A stretch of DNA of 64,000 nucleotides from Chrysophaeum taylorii (lineage: Eukaryota > Sar > Pelagophyceae > Pelagomonadales > Pelagomonadaceae), in contig JAQMWT010000206.1 in assembly GCA_029834535.1 (NCBI GenBank), forward strand, positions 1 to 64,000. The letters are read 5' to 3'. A model generated the notes under the pieces. It did not search any database. It was not told the DNA's origin and saw only the letters and a program-made list of their open reading frames with translations. A program made the position numbers and the translations under genes. Positions 54,762-64,000 of this stretch are shown here, piece after piece (the stretch's first letter is position 1; each line of letters opens with the position of its first letter).

Positions 54762-55149
54762 GGAACATATCATACAATTTATAAACATTTGTGTCAGCTT
54801 GTTTATGACTTGCGTATATTAACACTATCACCATCGTTTGACCCTGATCACGCTCCTCTAACCAAAAACTGTACGTCAGCCTTCTTCACAAATATATTCC
54901 CAACAGATACATCCTTAACATTACACCAGAGCTCCATTACTATGTTCTACATCTCCAATAAAAAACTCTTATGTTGTGATACTATCACTTCTAACCACGA
55001 ACTTCCTTCTTTTCATACTGGTTCAGTAGCTCATGCTTTCCTCTCTAACATCTTATCCGCAGATATATCATCTCATACTAAAGAAAAACAAATACCCCTT
55101 ATAACGCCAAGACAGCTCCATGAGAAGCATGCACCCTTCGATAAGAAAG

Positions 55150-56400
55150 TCCATGCCAGGGGCACCCTTGCATTTCGAGATGCGCAACAACGAGCTACCA
55201 ATTTTCACAACATTCACCATTCCAGTGATTCTCAAGCCATAAAAGCTGTTCAGGTTATTGCCAGTCCTGGACACCACCCATCTGACGTACCCTACCGTAA
55301 GTTCAGTGTGGATTGTACGATTCACAAAAAACGCTTTCCTCATCCACGCCACCTTATCAAGCAACCATCATTCGAAAAAAATTTTTCAACCTGGTGAAGC
55401 TTGGGCATGTGACGGTGGTTACGTTTCTTTGCTCTCGGAATGGGGATCCTTTCGACATATCATTGTTTTGAAGTGTCTCATTTCTAAATTTCTGTTAGTG
55501 TACTTTTGTCGTAGCACTAACTCCAGCGAATTTTGTAACGCCCTTGAGTTTGTCCGTAATTTTTGTTCTACTTATGTTCATGTACAACTAAAACAAATTT
55601 ATTGTGATTCCTTTAAACCCTATTTATCCCAGCATGCTACAACCCCCTTCCGTGTGGAACATGGTATTAATATGTCCGCGTCCCCCCCTTACTTACATGT
55701 CTTTAATCCTGAAGTCGAAGCCGCTGTTGGTCACATAGCCACTGCCGCGTCTACACGACTCAGGCATATGCTTAATGTATCCTATAAAGGTCACCCCCTA
55801 ACAGATCCGGCACCACACTACCCGTGGGCTGTTATACATGCTATCCAATCATATAATCTCCTCCCTAACGTTTCCCTCGAACGTATTTACAATAAAGTCC
55901 TAAGCCCCCAACAAGTTTTGTTAGACCAATGTAATGTTCCCCAACAAGACTACCTCAAACCTTTTGGTTCTGTTTGTTATCTGCATTTGGAACCTAACGA
56001 ATTTCATAAATATGAACCCCGATGCCGTCCCTACATCTACTTATGCGGTGCTAACGTTATAAACCCTTTAATAACACCCCATGTTAATCATTTAGACGAT
56101 GTTGTCCTTAACCCTGAAAACGGTCAAGTCCGTGTTTCCTCTAAACTGACTTTTTCTCATCTTAGTTCTAAATCTCCTCCTGATTATGAACAACATCCAC
56201 CTCCCGCACCTTCACCCGACATTCCCTTCTCTGTTCACAGCCCCCCCAATGATGCGGCGCAGAGGGGGAATGCTATGCCTACCGACACTGACCATGAGAG
56301 GGGACTCCTTCTTCTCATCTCCATGCTCCCTCTCCCGCTCCCGCATGTGCTCCAGCTGCTTCTGCACCCGCTACTTCCGCCACCACACCTACATCTGAAG
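55150..56400 (+). pseudogene. Integrase of A2
   Basis: The zinc-binding part (FHNIHHSSDSQ, VDCTIHKKRFPH) lies at about 55200-55350. The core shows Asp in ACDGGYVSLL near 55407, Asp in YCDSFKPYL near 55605 and Glu in PEVEAAVGHIA near 55710. The C-terminal part (KPFGSVCYLHLEP, YEPRCRPYIYLCGAN) reaches about 56100 and passes into a proline-rich linker. Ty1/copia integrase by order and motifs. Confidence 0.8.
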
Positions 56401-58553
56401 TGTCTTCCAACACTTTGCCACTTTTACCATCTTGTCGGTCTCTCTATTCCCAGGATGTCCTCTGTCTCACCCGTGGTCCTCATCACCCTCAGCCTCGTCG
56501 CAAAACCAATCTCAAGGATGTTCTTACTCGTATTGCTTCGCCTACTGTTGCCGCTTATAAACAGGCCGGTGGTACGCTTGCCGACTTCAAGTATGACCTC
56601 TCCAAGCAGTACATAACACTCTGCGACCCCACCCTCCACTCCCTTCATATCGCTCATGGCATCCACTGGACGGCTATACCTCCAGAGGGGGAATTTACAC
56701 CATCCCTTCATCACCATGTGCACCAAGCGATTTCACAGTCCTCTTCAGCTATGTGTCATAGGAGCCATAGCCACCCATCGCCTGATACTCCTCATGTTCA
56801 CTTCTGCGACGACGTTAACCTTGCAGACTTTCACCTTCCTCAGGCTCTCGTTCATTTAATTTCTGAACATGCTCACGCCTTTCAAGTTCCTCCCGCTCAA
56901 TATGTTTATGCTTTGTTCACGCCCCACTCCATTTTGGATCATAATGACGCTTCTTATGGTGCTTCCGAGCCTCATCTCTCCGCCATCGAAGACTATATCA
57001 CCGTGCAATCGCATTACATTGAAGCCCACCTTGGTGATGCTCCTCTACTAGTCGTTCAACTCGTCGAAGATCCCGATCACGCTCATCTGCTCGATAATGT
57101 CGCTTCCTACGCAATTACTCATCTGACGACGACTCATGACCCCAGCACGGTTGGTTCGGACGAATACAAGATTCAAGCCAAAGATATCAAAATTGATGAA
57201 TATGAGTTGACCTGCCTCAAAGGTCTCTCAGACGCTGATCGCAAAGCTTATGTTGCTGCCATCTCCAAAGAGATTTTTGACATTGTTAAGTTTGGCTGCT
57301 TTAAACTAGCGCTGCCAATGGTCAACTCAAAGCCTATTGACACCCGTCTCGTCCTACGTATAAAAACCAACGCTGCTGGTCAGTACATTAAACATAAAGC
57401 ACGCCTGGTACTACGAGGATTCTTAGCCTCTCTGGGCACCGATTTCTTCAACACATTCAGCCCTATGGCACAGCTTACCGGCATCCGTTGTGTTTTGGCG
57501 CTAGCAGCTCATCTGCGACTTCCCGTCTATCATGTCGACGTCCCTAACGCTTTTGTTCAAGCTCCCATCGATTCGCATGTCTATGTTAAACTGCCACAAG
57601 GCATTTACCTTCTCGATCCCGAAGATACTAAATACCAAGGCCGCCGTCTCCCAAAGCTACTTAAATCTCTCTATGGATTGCGTCAGAGCCCTGCCCTTTG
57701 GAATCAAACCATAAACAGCTTCTTTGATTCATTAGGCTACACACGATTTCGAACAGACACATGCATTTACGCTAAAGTCCAAGCTGACGCTACATTTCTA
57801 ATTTGCACGCTCTCAGTAGACGACGTCGTCATTACTTGTACTTCGGAAACTCTACGTCGTGAGTTCCAGCAAGCCCTGAAAAAGGAATACTCAGTCGACA
57901 CCTTCGAGGAAGTCCATACTCTCCTAGGCATGCGCATAACGCGTACAACAGATGGCTCTATATCACTGGACTGTCAGGCTAAACTTGACGCATTGTTCGA
58001 AGAGTACCCCATTTTAATGCAGTTACGCCCCACTTCTACACCGATGTCACCATCAACCACGTATAAAACTGGAGAGCCATCTTCTGATATGGACAACTTT
58101 ATTCTTCATACCTTCTCTACTTTACTTGGCAAACTTACTTTTGTCCAATTAGCTTGTCGCCCTGATTTATCCCAAAGCCTTAGTCGTTGCTCTCGAGGAA
58201 TGCATAATCCAGCATTTCTGCATGTTCAAGTACTAACAGGAACGCTCCGCTACTTGCGCAAGCCCGAAAATCGCAATCTTCGCCTCTGGTACTACTCTGG
58301 TTCTTCCGCTCTAATGGACCATCTTCGACTTCTTATCGGTAATCGTATTGACATGGCCACCATGTTAGACTACACTAAAGAACAAGTTAATTCAGGTAAT
58401 TTTGATCCACTTGTCGCATTCGTTGATGCCGATAATGCACCCTCTTATGAACAAGACCGCAAGTCTACAACCGGCTACGCTATCTTTTTGTTTGGTTCTC
58501 TCATCACTTGGAAGTCTAAGCTACAACCTATTACAAATTACTTCTACGCATGA
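56400..58553 (+). CDS. Reverse transcriptase and start of RNase H of A2
   Basis: A 717-residue frame. The N-terminal 300 residues are a linker (TRIASPTVAAYKQAGGTLAD). The reverse transcriptase follows: HKARLVLRGFLASLG (57391-57435), YHVDVPNAFVQAP, LYGLRQSPALWN (near 57670) and active site SVDDVVITC (57815-57841). The RNase H start is FVDADNAPSYEQDRKSTTGY (near 58420). SVDD replaces the usual YVDD and is shared by A1, so it is a family trait. Confidence 0.87.
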   Translation: MSSNTLPLLPSCRSLYSQDVLCLTRGPHHPQPRRKTNLKDVLTRIASPTVAAYKQAGGTLADFKYDLSKQYITLCDPTLHSLHIAHGIHWTAIPPEGEFTPSLHHHVHQAISQSSSAMCHRSHSHPSPDTPHVHFCDDVNLADFHLPQALVHLISEHAHAFQVPPAQYVYALFTPHSILDHNDASYGASEPHLSAIEDYITVQSHYIEAHLGDAPLLVVQLVEDPDHAHLLDNVASYAITHLTTTHDPSTVGSDEYKIQAKDIKIDEYELTCLKGLSDADRKAYVAAISKEIFDIVKFGCFKLALPMVNSKPIDTRLVLRIKTNAAGQYIKHKARLVLRGFLASLGTDFFNTFSPMAQLTGIRCVLALAAHLRLPVYHVDVPNAFVQAPIDSHVYVKLPQGIYLLDPEDTKYQGRRLPKLLKSLYGLRQSPALWNQTINSFFDSLGYTRFRTDTCIYAKVQADATFLICTLSVDDVVITCTSETLRREFQQALKKEYSVDTFEEVHTLLGMRITRTTDGSISLDCQAKLDALFEEYPILMQLRPTSTPMSPSTTYKTGEPSSDMDNFILHTFSTLLGKLTFVQLACRPDLSQSLSRCSRGMHNPAFLHVQVLTGTLRYLRKPENRNLRLWYYSGSSALMDHLRLLIGNRIDMATMLDYTKEQVNSGNFDPLVAFVDADNAPSYEQDRKSTTGYAIFLFGSLITWKSKLQPITNYFYA

Positions 58554-58992
58554 GAGTGAGCTTATCGCCCTCAATATGTGTGCCGATGATGTGGTTTGGT
58601 TACGCAAATTGCTAACGGAAATGGCATTCGTTATAAATCCTCACTTCTATCTCCGCCAACCTTCAGGGAAAGATCTTCTACTAGATTATGATGCTCACGA
58701 CAATCCCCTCCCATCGGACATGTCGTTCATACGTAACAGTCCTATACTTGGAGATTCGGCCTCTGCTATTCATCTATCAAATAACCCCGACAGCGCGACT
58801 AAGGCTAAAGCTATCAGCACACGCCGGTTCCGTATACGCGACTACGTACAGTTAAAACGAATACGCCTACATCATGTTCCCAGTACCCATAATATCGCCG
58901 ATGGATTTACCAAACCCTTTGGAGCTCCACTCTTCAGCAGATTTCGCACGTTACTCGGCTTACAACAACCCATAGCTCAACAAGATGGTTAA
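58554..58992 (+). CDS. RNase H C-terminal part of A2
   Basis: It carries THESELIALNMCADDVVW, GDSASAIHLSNNP and HNIADGFTKPFG, ending LQQPIAQQDG. Same landmarks as in A1 (9971-10648) and fragment A3. The listed open frame begins at 58402, but its first part overlaps the previous frame. Confidence 0.82.
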
Positions 58993-59065
58993 TCATTACC
59001 CTCCATTATGTCCGAAATGACTTTAAACTAACCCTGCTATGCACAGGATACTGGCTTGCTAAAAT

Positions 59066-60934
59066 GTGAAATGCCACAAAAAATGTGATGCGGAGATTCC
59101 TCTCATGATAAATCCCACCAAAAACAAAGATGCTGCGAGCCGACGCCACTCTACCACGAACCGTGGTCGCGGTGGTGGTATACTGTCACTGTCTCCACCT
59201 TTTAATGCTCGAACTCCAAGCGCTGCACCGACTAGTTCCCCTAATCGGAAACATCAAACCTATTTGTCGGTGGCGCAAGGACATCAATCTACGCCCGTGA
59301 CGCCCAAGGCGCCCAAGGCAACTGCCCAACAACAGTCTAAATCGCAAGCAGCAAAGTCTGAGTATTTCCTGTTCAAACACTCTAAGTTTGACGTATTAGC
59401 GATGATGTCCGGGGACGTTATTGCTCTTGGTTCATCGCCACCCAACTTTCTCATTCCGCAACACAAGGACCCCCAGTGCTGGCTTAAGTCTTTGCAGCAG
59501 CTGCTTACGGAAGCACAACAAACACAGTTTGTAGACAATGTACAATATCTCAGTTCATTGCGGTGCGTCAAAACAAAGCGTATTCGAAACGCCCCCGCTA
59601 TATCTCCTAACGAGGGAATACGTCTTCATCGCTTCCCACCCATTAAAGGGGTTGTCAAAGTACATGTGGCGTGTACAAAGTGCTACAATAAAACTGATAT
59701 GCCGGGCACACCAGTCGTGCTCATCATCTGTAATGAAGATGAACTTAAAACTGACAGGATTCGCCAAATTATTGAGGATCATCTCGCGTCTGAGCAACAC
59801 GCATCGCACTGCTTTGACGTACCGCGCCCTTTCTTTTTGTTGATTTGTGCGCTGTGCGATCGGTCACACCATGGGATAGCTTTAATTCGCAACAGTCAGC
59901 AGCCATTCCAACTGTCTTGTTTTGATGATCCGGCTGCTCACACTAGAGCTATAACCCTCCGCCTTGGAAAGTCAATTGCTATTAATAAGCAGCTCAAAGA
60001 GGCAATCATGCAGACTGCGACATCCCTTAAAGTTGATGCCTCTAAAATCATTGTTAACCTTGACGATAGCACCATGCTTTTACTTCAGCTGCCCTTTATC
60101 TCGAGTGTAAATCTTGAGATTCTTGTAGCAGCTTGGTCTTTGTTACATTCTGTTGAAGATAAAGTATGTGTAGTAACCAACCCGGATGAGCTACTTAACG
60201 TGCTTGTCGAACGCTTCGTTAATGATGTTTCCCACCAATTTAACGCAATCTCCTCCGAGACGTTACCGCCAATGCTTAATTATTTTCGTCAACTATCACC
60301 TGTACAGCAAACTGCCTTTAAAAATGTGCTAATCCAGGTTGGCTACCCTTCGGACATAATTGATGTCTTTTCAGATGATACTTCTTCTGAAGATGTTTCA
60401 CCAGCGCCGACCGACAATCCACCCGCTGAACCCACGCCAGATAAAGCTAACGACAATATGGCTGAATCTTCACATCAATTAAAGGAAGAGGTTCGGTCTT
60501 TATCCTTACGTCTAACTAATACCGAACAGCAGTTGATGGCGCGAGATCAACAACTATCGCTTGCATTAACATCTCTCACACAGATGCAAGAGACTTACGA
60601 AAATTTAAACACTCAAGTGATTGAGAACATCAAGCATGTGTCTCTATTAGACAACATCTTGTCAAGTCTTCAAATGCATCAGGACACCATAATCCCGTCC
60701 TCTGCTGTATTTGTCCATATCATTTATCGGTCGCTTATCTCATCTATTGGACAGCTCCTCCAGATACGTATAATGAGGCACAGCAAGTTCAAATCGACGC
60801 AGCAGCTCATCACCTCCACACAGCTATGTGTCATGCAAATGATCGTGTTATTCCTGCATTGGATCTACACGCTCTTACACCCGATGCTGCTATGTCTTTC
60901 CTTTCGTCTGTCATATCACCCTTGGTCACCTTGA
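59066..60934 (+). CDS. Extra ORF3 of A2, unknown function
   Basis: A 622-residue frame 74 bp after RNase H, with family sequence continuing to 61116. N-terminus basic and Ser/Pro-rich (NRGRGGGILSLSPPF). The middle has a VHVACTKCYNKTD segment and, about 70 residues on, LLICALCDRSHHG; two CxxC pairs and nearby His could bind a metal. Residues about 455-545 look like a coiled coil (SSHQLKEEVRSLSLRL, TNTEQQLMARDQQLSLAL). The tail is acidic (ELDDNSEDELDHTSD). No signal peptide or clear membrane span, so it is not an obvious envelope. Present also in A1 and fragment A3. I do not recognise the family; an accessory protein of the element is the best description. Confidence 0.65.
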   Translation: MKCHKKCDAEIPLMINPTKNKDAASRRHSTTNRGRGGGILSLSPPFNARTPSAAPTSSPNRKHQTYLSVAQGHQSTPVTPKAPKATAQQQSKSQAAKSEYFLFKHSKFDVLAMMSGDVIALGSSPPNFLIPQHKDPQCWLKSLQQLLTEAQQTQFVDNVQYLSSLRCVKTKRIRNAPAISPNEGIRLHRFPPIKGVVKVHVACTKCYNKTDMPGTPVVLIICNEDELKTDRIRQIIEDHLASEQHASHCFDVPRPFFLLICALCDRSHHGIALIRNSQQPFQLSCFDDPAAHTRAITLRLGKSIAINKQLKEAIMQTATSLKVDASKIIVNLDDSTMLLLQLPFISSVNLEILVAAWSLLHSVEDKVCVVTNPDELLNVLVERFVNDVSHQFNAISSETLPPMLNYFRQLSPVQQTAFKNVLIQVGYPSDIIDVFSDDTSSEDVSPAPTDNPPAEPTPDKANDNMAESSHQLKEEVRSLSLRLTNTEQQLMARDQQLSLALTSLTQMQETYENLNTQVIENIKHVSLLDNILSSLQMHQDTIIPSSAVFVHIIYRSLISSIGQLLQIRIMRHSKFKSTQQLITSTQLCVMQMIVLFLHWIYTLLHPMLLCLSFRLSYHPWSP

Positions 60935-61233
60935 GTGATGCAATGACGACGCACAATACTAACACTACTAACGACCTACCCTCTGATGTTCATAATTCGT
61001 CTTCTCCAGAGTTAAAGGAACTGGACGATAATAGCGAAGATGAATTGGACCATACATCTGATGTGGATACTGATACAGCTTCTTTGCGTAACATTACAAC
61101 ACGCTCGACATCATAATTAATTTGTCCTGTTCTGTTGTTGTTTGTTCCATTGTCCACTGTTTTCATGTATATTGCACAAGTTCCGCCTCAAGAACGTCTG
61201 AAATGCAGAAACCGTTTCCACACGTTGAGGGGG

Positions 61234-61632
61234 TCCAGAGAGCCACACTATTATGTGTGCGACACTGGAACATTTTCACACCTATCTCTACACGAGGGTT
61301 TTCTCTCCGTAATACGGCTTTCCCTCTTTCTTTCCTTCCTTACCCTTCCGCCCATTTTATTTCATGACTATGAAGAACCCAGTCTGAAGCTCTTTTCCAA
61401 CATGGAGTAGGCCTCCAGGTGCGTACCGTCGGGTACGGGGTTTTCTGTTTAATTAACAGAGACTTCGTTCCCCGTTGTCAGTGTAAACGCTTCTATGGGA
61501 CCTAATGTCCTTAAGGAGTTAGGGCCTAAATCCCTACCTTGTGTAGTAGCATGTGACAAGCGGAATGGTATGTACACGCCTAAGACTGCACGCAGTCTCT
61601 ACCATGTCCCCGGAGAGGGTCAAATCTCTCCT
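61234..61632 (+). repeat. 3' LTR of A2
   Basis: 399 bp, the same length as the 5' LTR, preceded by TTGAGGGGG. Confidence 0.9.
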
Positions 61633-61637
61633 GCAAC

Positions 61638-61719
61638 ACGTGACATGCGGCATGGTCTAGTCGCACCTAAAACCGCACGCGGTCTCTACCGTACACCCGG
61701 TGAGGGTTAAATCTCTCCA
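61638..61719 (+). repeat. Old A-family LTR, right segment
   Basis: 82 bp (ACGTGACATGCGG to AAATCTCTCCA) completing the LTR begun at 48380-48709. Confidence 0.85.
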
Positions 61720-62700
61720 GAACCAGACAACGATCTACAAATGGATCACATTGCGCGTTGCGTTGGCCGATAAAGCTACGGCAAGGGGATATAAATAACT
61801 GGGGTGGGGACGTCCGTGGGAAGCCAAAAACACGTGATATATCAATAAGCGATACTTCTTTGAAACCCTAGTTGCGCTTATCTGCGCGCTGATTGCCCAC
61901 TCCGGCGGCGGTGGAGTCGGCGCACCCGGGTCGACGGAGGCCACGGGCGACCGGGATGTCTCGAACGATCCCCCGGCCTTCCTCGACAACTTGTTTGGCG
62001 ACGCTACGACGCGGGAATGGTGAGTTAACCGTCGCGGCGTCGAACGGTGCCTTTTTTGTAGATGCTAGTATTGGGTCGCGGGCCGCGAGAAATGGGTGAA
62101 AAGTGGGTCACAGTCCATCTCTCACTCGTCCATGGCGTGCCCGAGGGCCTCACCAGCTCCGACCCTGTTTTTGATGCCCACCTCGCCCGATGCCGGCCCC
62201 ATCTGGTCGACGGAGGCATCGTGTGTCGAGCCGCAGTGATCTCGGGCCACATATGCGGTCCAAGGTGCTTGTTCGGGCTTACCTACGGCTCGCCGAGCTC
62301 TTCCGCGTCGTCCGTGGCCCTGTCGTCGGTCGAGACTTCGTGGTCGCTCGCTCGTTGTCCAACGTGTCATGTTCCGTCGGCAACTTCCAATCGCCGATTC
62401 CCATGTTATCACCGTGTGACTGGTGGCATTTCAACGAGCTCTCCAAGTCGATCATCCAGGAGCTGATGCACCGCGGCATCACCGCACACAGCATCGAGCA
62501 TATGGCCGCACCAAAGGTGTCTACGACTAGAAGACTATGTACTACGTCACCACCGTCGGCAACATGACCTACGCGTTCCAACCGCGGCACCAGTATAAGG
62601 TCGAGCGCCTGATCGTCGACCACTGGGAGTTGATCCTCGCGATGCTCGTGGCGCATTTCAACGCGGGTGCCACCAGTATGGCGGCACAGAAAACCACTCC
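61720..62700 (+). other. Unassigned GC-rich region
   Basis: It holds several short open frames with protein-like stretches in different frames: VSNDPPAFLDNLFGD (near 61955), GEKWVTVHLSLVHGVPEG (from 62090), WWHFNELSKSIIQELMH (near 62420) and FQPRHQYKVERLIVDHWELI (near 62577). A 43-bp candidate intron (GTGAGT at 62019 to TTTTTTGTAG) is visible, but splicing it does not give a clear reading frame. It is most likely a decayed gene or element fragment. No family recognised. Confidence 0.35.
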
Positions 62701-64000
62701 CGACCCCCGGGTGACAAAGGGGGCACTCACCGACTCGTCCTAGACCTCACTGAACGAGGAAAACACGGAGTCGGATATGCTCGCCACACACCTTGCTCAC
62801 GCTCACCAGCCCTCTCAACAAGATGGAGAGATGGTATATGATAGCAAGAATGCTACAAGAGTGCATCTCACAAGAGGGAGGTATGATGTCACTAGGAAGG
62901 TAGGGAAAGGCGTCCCGTTGAACGGGTATTAAGCCTCGAGAAAGGGAGGGTAAGCCTTAGCGGTCAGGAGTTGCCGCCACAGGACTCCCCTGGTGAGAAC
63001 ACGAGCTGCCCTCAGCGAGTCCGGCGAGAAGCACGAGCCTTGGCTGAATGAGCGTCTCGGGAACGAATCTTCTTGTATACACGTTCAACGACAGGTTCGG
63101 GAACGCGTCCACTACGCAAAGTGAACTTGGGAATCAACACATCGATCTCATGCGGGGCGAAGTCGGTGACACAAGGAGTGGTACTGTTGTTGACCTTGGT
63201 CTTGTCGGTGAAACCGTGACCGTCCGCGTCCTTGTATTCCGGCTTAAGCTTGCGAGTAGAGAGATGTGAGGTAGGCTTGTAATAAGAAACCTTGTCATGG
63301 GGACCAAGATCAGCGTAGAAATGCAGAGCGACTCGATCATTCACAAAATCATAGGGTTCATAAACTTCAGCGACGTAAATCTTCTTTCGCCAATCGGACC
63401 GTTTGTTATCCGGAATCCGAAAGATAACCAACCTCCCATGCTTGTAATCATCCCGAAAGGTATCCTTGGGCTCGGGCACAGCTCGATCGACCACTGGAGA
63501 AACCATCACAGGGGTGATCTGGCTAACATGAACACCACGGCGTTCAGGAGGAGAATCAAGAGACTCAATCCTGTTAAGTGACCGGGGACAAGCGTTCCAA
63601 AATAACGAATGGACCACGCCATTCCGGTCGAAGCTTGTTATGAAGAAAAGGGATTTAGAGCAGAACATGTGAGCCTTCTTCATACTCCACATCGACATGG
63701 TCCGCACTGTAGGCGAGACGTTGTTTACGAAGAGCCTTCTCACGAGCTTCGTTCACCGTAGCGGTATAGAACTTCAGCCTCTCGCGAGTCTCTGCCACAA
63801 CATCGGAGCGAGTTTTCGGCAGGCGGCGGACATCAAGATCCACGATCGTATAATCTGTTGGCACTAGAGGCTGCCGGTTGAGACGAAGCATGAAAGGTAA
63901 AATCCGAGTTCCCGGAATAAACTTGCGATTTTAGCAAAAAGCAATGTACTCCGCGAATTCGGGCCATTCGGTGATCTAGCGGTTTTGAAGGCACGCACGG
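62700..64000 (-). mobile_element. Ty3/gypsy-like element G2 (3' end)
   Basis: Minus-strand end of a Ty3/gypsy element running off the right edge. The integrase C-terminal region (63012-63891) matches G1. A probable 3' LTR starts at 62981 going left (TGTGGCGGCAACTCC on the minus strand, comparable to TGTGGCAG in G1). Its far end is not determined; 62700 is a guess. It is related to G1 but clearly diverged. Broken, a few breaks in the visible part. Confidence 0.7.
63012..63743 (-). CDS. Integrase C-terminal extension of G2
   Basis: A 243-residue frame. The conserved part reads KHGRLVIFRIPDN, SDWRKKIYVAEVYEPYD, KLKPEYKDADGHGFTD and CVTDFAPHEIDVLIPKF. It matches the end of G1 (21737-22351), including spacing. 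The next frame (63655-63891) holds the upstream integrase part (TRERLKFYTATVNEAREKAL). The function of the shared domain is unknown. Confidence 0.68.
   Translation of the reverse strand: MRRLFVNNVSPTVRTMSMWSMKKAHMFCSKSLFFITSFDRNGVVHSLFWNACPRSLNRIESLDSPPERRGVHVSQITPVMVSPVVDRAVPEPKDTFRDDYKHGRLVIFRIPDNKRSDWRKKIYVAEVYEPYDFVNDRVALHFYADLGPHDKVSYYKPTSHLSTRKLKPEYKDADGHGFTDKTKVNNSTTPCVTDFAPHEIDVLIPKFTLRSGRVPEPVVERVYKKIRSRDAHSAKARASRRTR

Larger units (their letters stand above)
52336..54840 (+). pseudogene. C5 DNA methyltransferase domain of A2
   Basis: Motif I-like VTLLCSGMSTPAF (52378-52416), with VESDD at the SAM-ribose position. Motif IV VELTSPCTNRN, catalytic Cys codon at 52630. Motif VI-like LFMEMTPP (52744-52767). 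Motif VIII CGDYQARERWILVARKY (about 52870-52920). The frame 52336-53400 contains all of these in order. After a long target-recognition part come PTIRGFANMLVYDPR and STRELARANNF (motif IX-like, about 54220-54310) and motif X IFANAIPAG (near 54375-54400). Two GC-rich retroposons lie within. The domain fills almost the whole space between protease and integrase. A cytosine-C5 enzyme is well supported; target and role are unknown. Confidence 0.85.
48710..61632 (+). mobile_element. Ty1/copia-like element A2, best preserved copy
   Basis: 12.9 kb including two GC-rich retroposons (53609-53972, 54404-54761); about 12.2 kb without them, large for a copia element. Parts: 399-bp LTR, half-tRNA primer site, gag-protease frame, C5 DNA methyltransferase, integrase, reverse transcriptase, RNase H, ORF3, polypurine tract (61225-61233), 399-bp LTR. 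The LTRs differ at about 8 positions (near 98% identity), so insertion is fairly recent. The 5-bp target duplication is GTAAC/GCAAC (48705-48709, 61633-61637). Not whole: about five to seven breaks besides the retroposons. Confidence 0.9.

Noticed and set aside
59066-60934. ORF3 as a retroviral envelope
   Set aside because: There is no signal peptide, furin-like site or convincing transmembrane segment, so the position alone is not enough.
61780-61800. GGGATATAAATAA as a TATA box
   Set aside because: A single AT-rich word before no confirmed gene; too little support.
1-64000. tRNA or rRNA genes, CRISPR arrays, bacterial operons
   Set aside because: No cloverleaf with proper boxes, no rRNA core sequence and no regular spacer array were seen. 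The window is eukaryotic.

Overview
The window is a eukaryotic, transposon-dominated locus around one recognisable host gene, IFT172 (23948-29396), a core intraflagellar transport protein. A ciliated or zoosporic microbe with few, short introns fits best (an oomycete-like stramenopile, a chytrid or another flagellated protist). The sequence alone does not settle the phylum. No rRNA, tRNA or CRISPR was seen.

Most of the rest is LTR retrotransposon: several Ty1/copia lineages (here A, B and C) and two Ty3/gypsy elements (G1, G2), mostly broken and nested. Left part: B1 (minus strand, 1-2156, running off the left edge) sits in the gag of A1 (2157-23000). A1's 3' LTR is split by G1 (13009-22717). 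Centre: IFT172, then a MITE-like element (30135-30391) and an unidentified ORF. Right part: B2 (31458-38740, plus), C (38741-46006, minus), a scrap zone (46007-48379) and A2 (48710-61632), the best preserved copia copy, inserted in an older A-family LTR. An unassigned GC-rich stretch and the end of G2 (minus strand) close the window.

The main discovery is that the retrotransposons carry cytosine-C5 DNA methyltransferase (MTase) domains. A1, A2, B2 and C have one between protease and integrase, with motifs I, IV (catalytic PC), VI, VIII, IX and X recognisable. The Ty3/gypsy element G1 has a different, compact one before its reverse transcriptase (motif I FAGAGG, motif IV SPPC, motif X). From memory, retrotransposon-captured cytosine MTases have been published for charophyte and dinoflagellate genomes (de Mendoza and colleagues, 2018); whether these lineages have been described is unknown to me. 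Family A also carries a long extra ORF downstream of pol.

A second system is a family of short GC-rich retroposons of about 360 bp with a (TTAG)n tail: nine copies, all but one inside retrotransposon sequence. Target-site duplications and two empty sites, seen by comparing A1 with A2, prove insertion. The copia-like 5' LTRs are followed by a 14-nt match to the anticodon arm of initiator tRNA-Met, implying copia-style half-tRNA priming.
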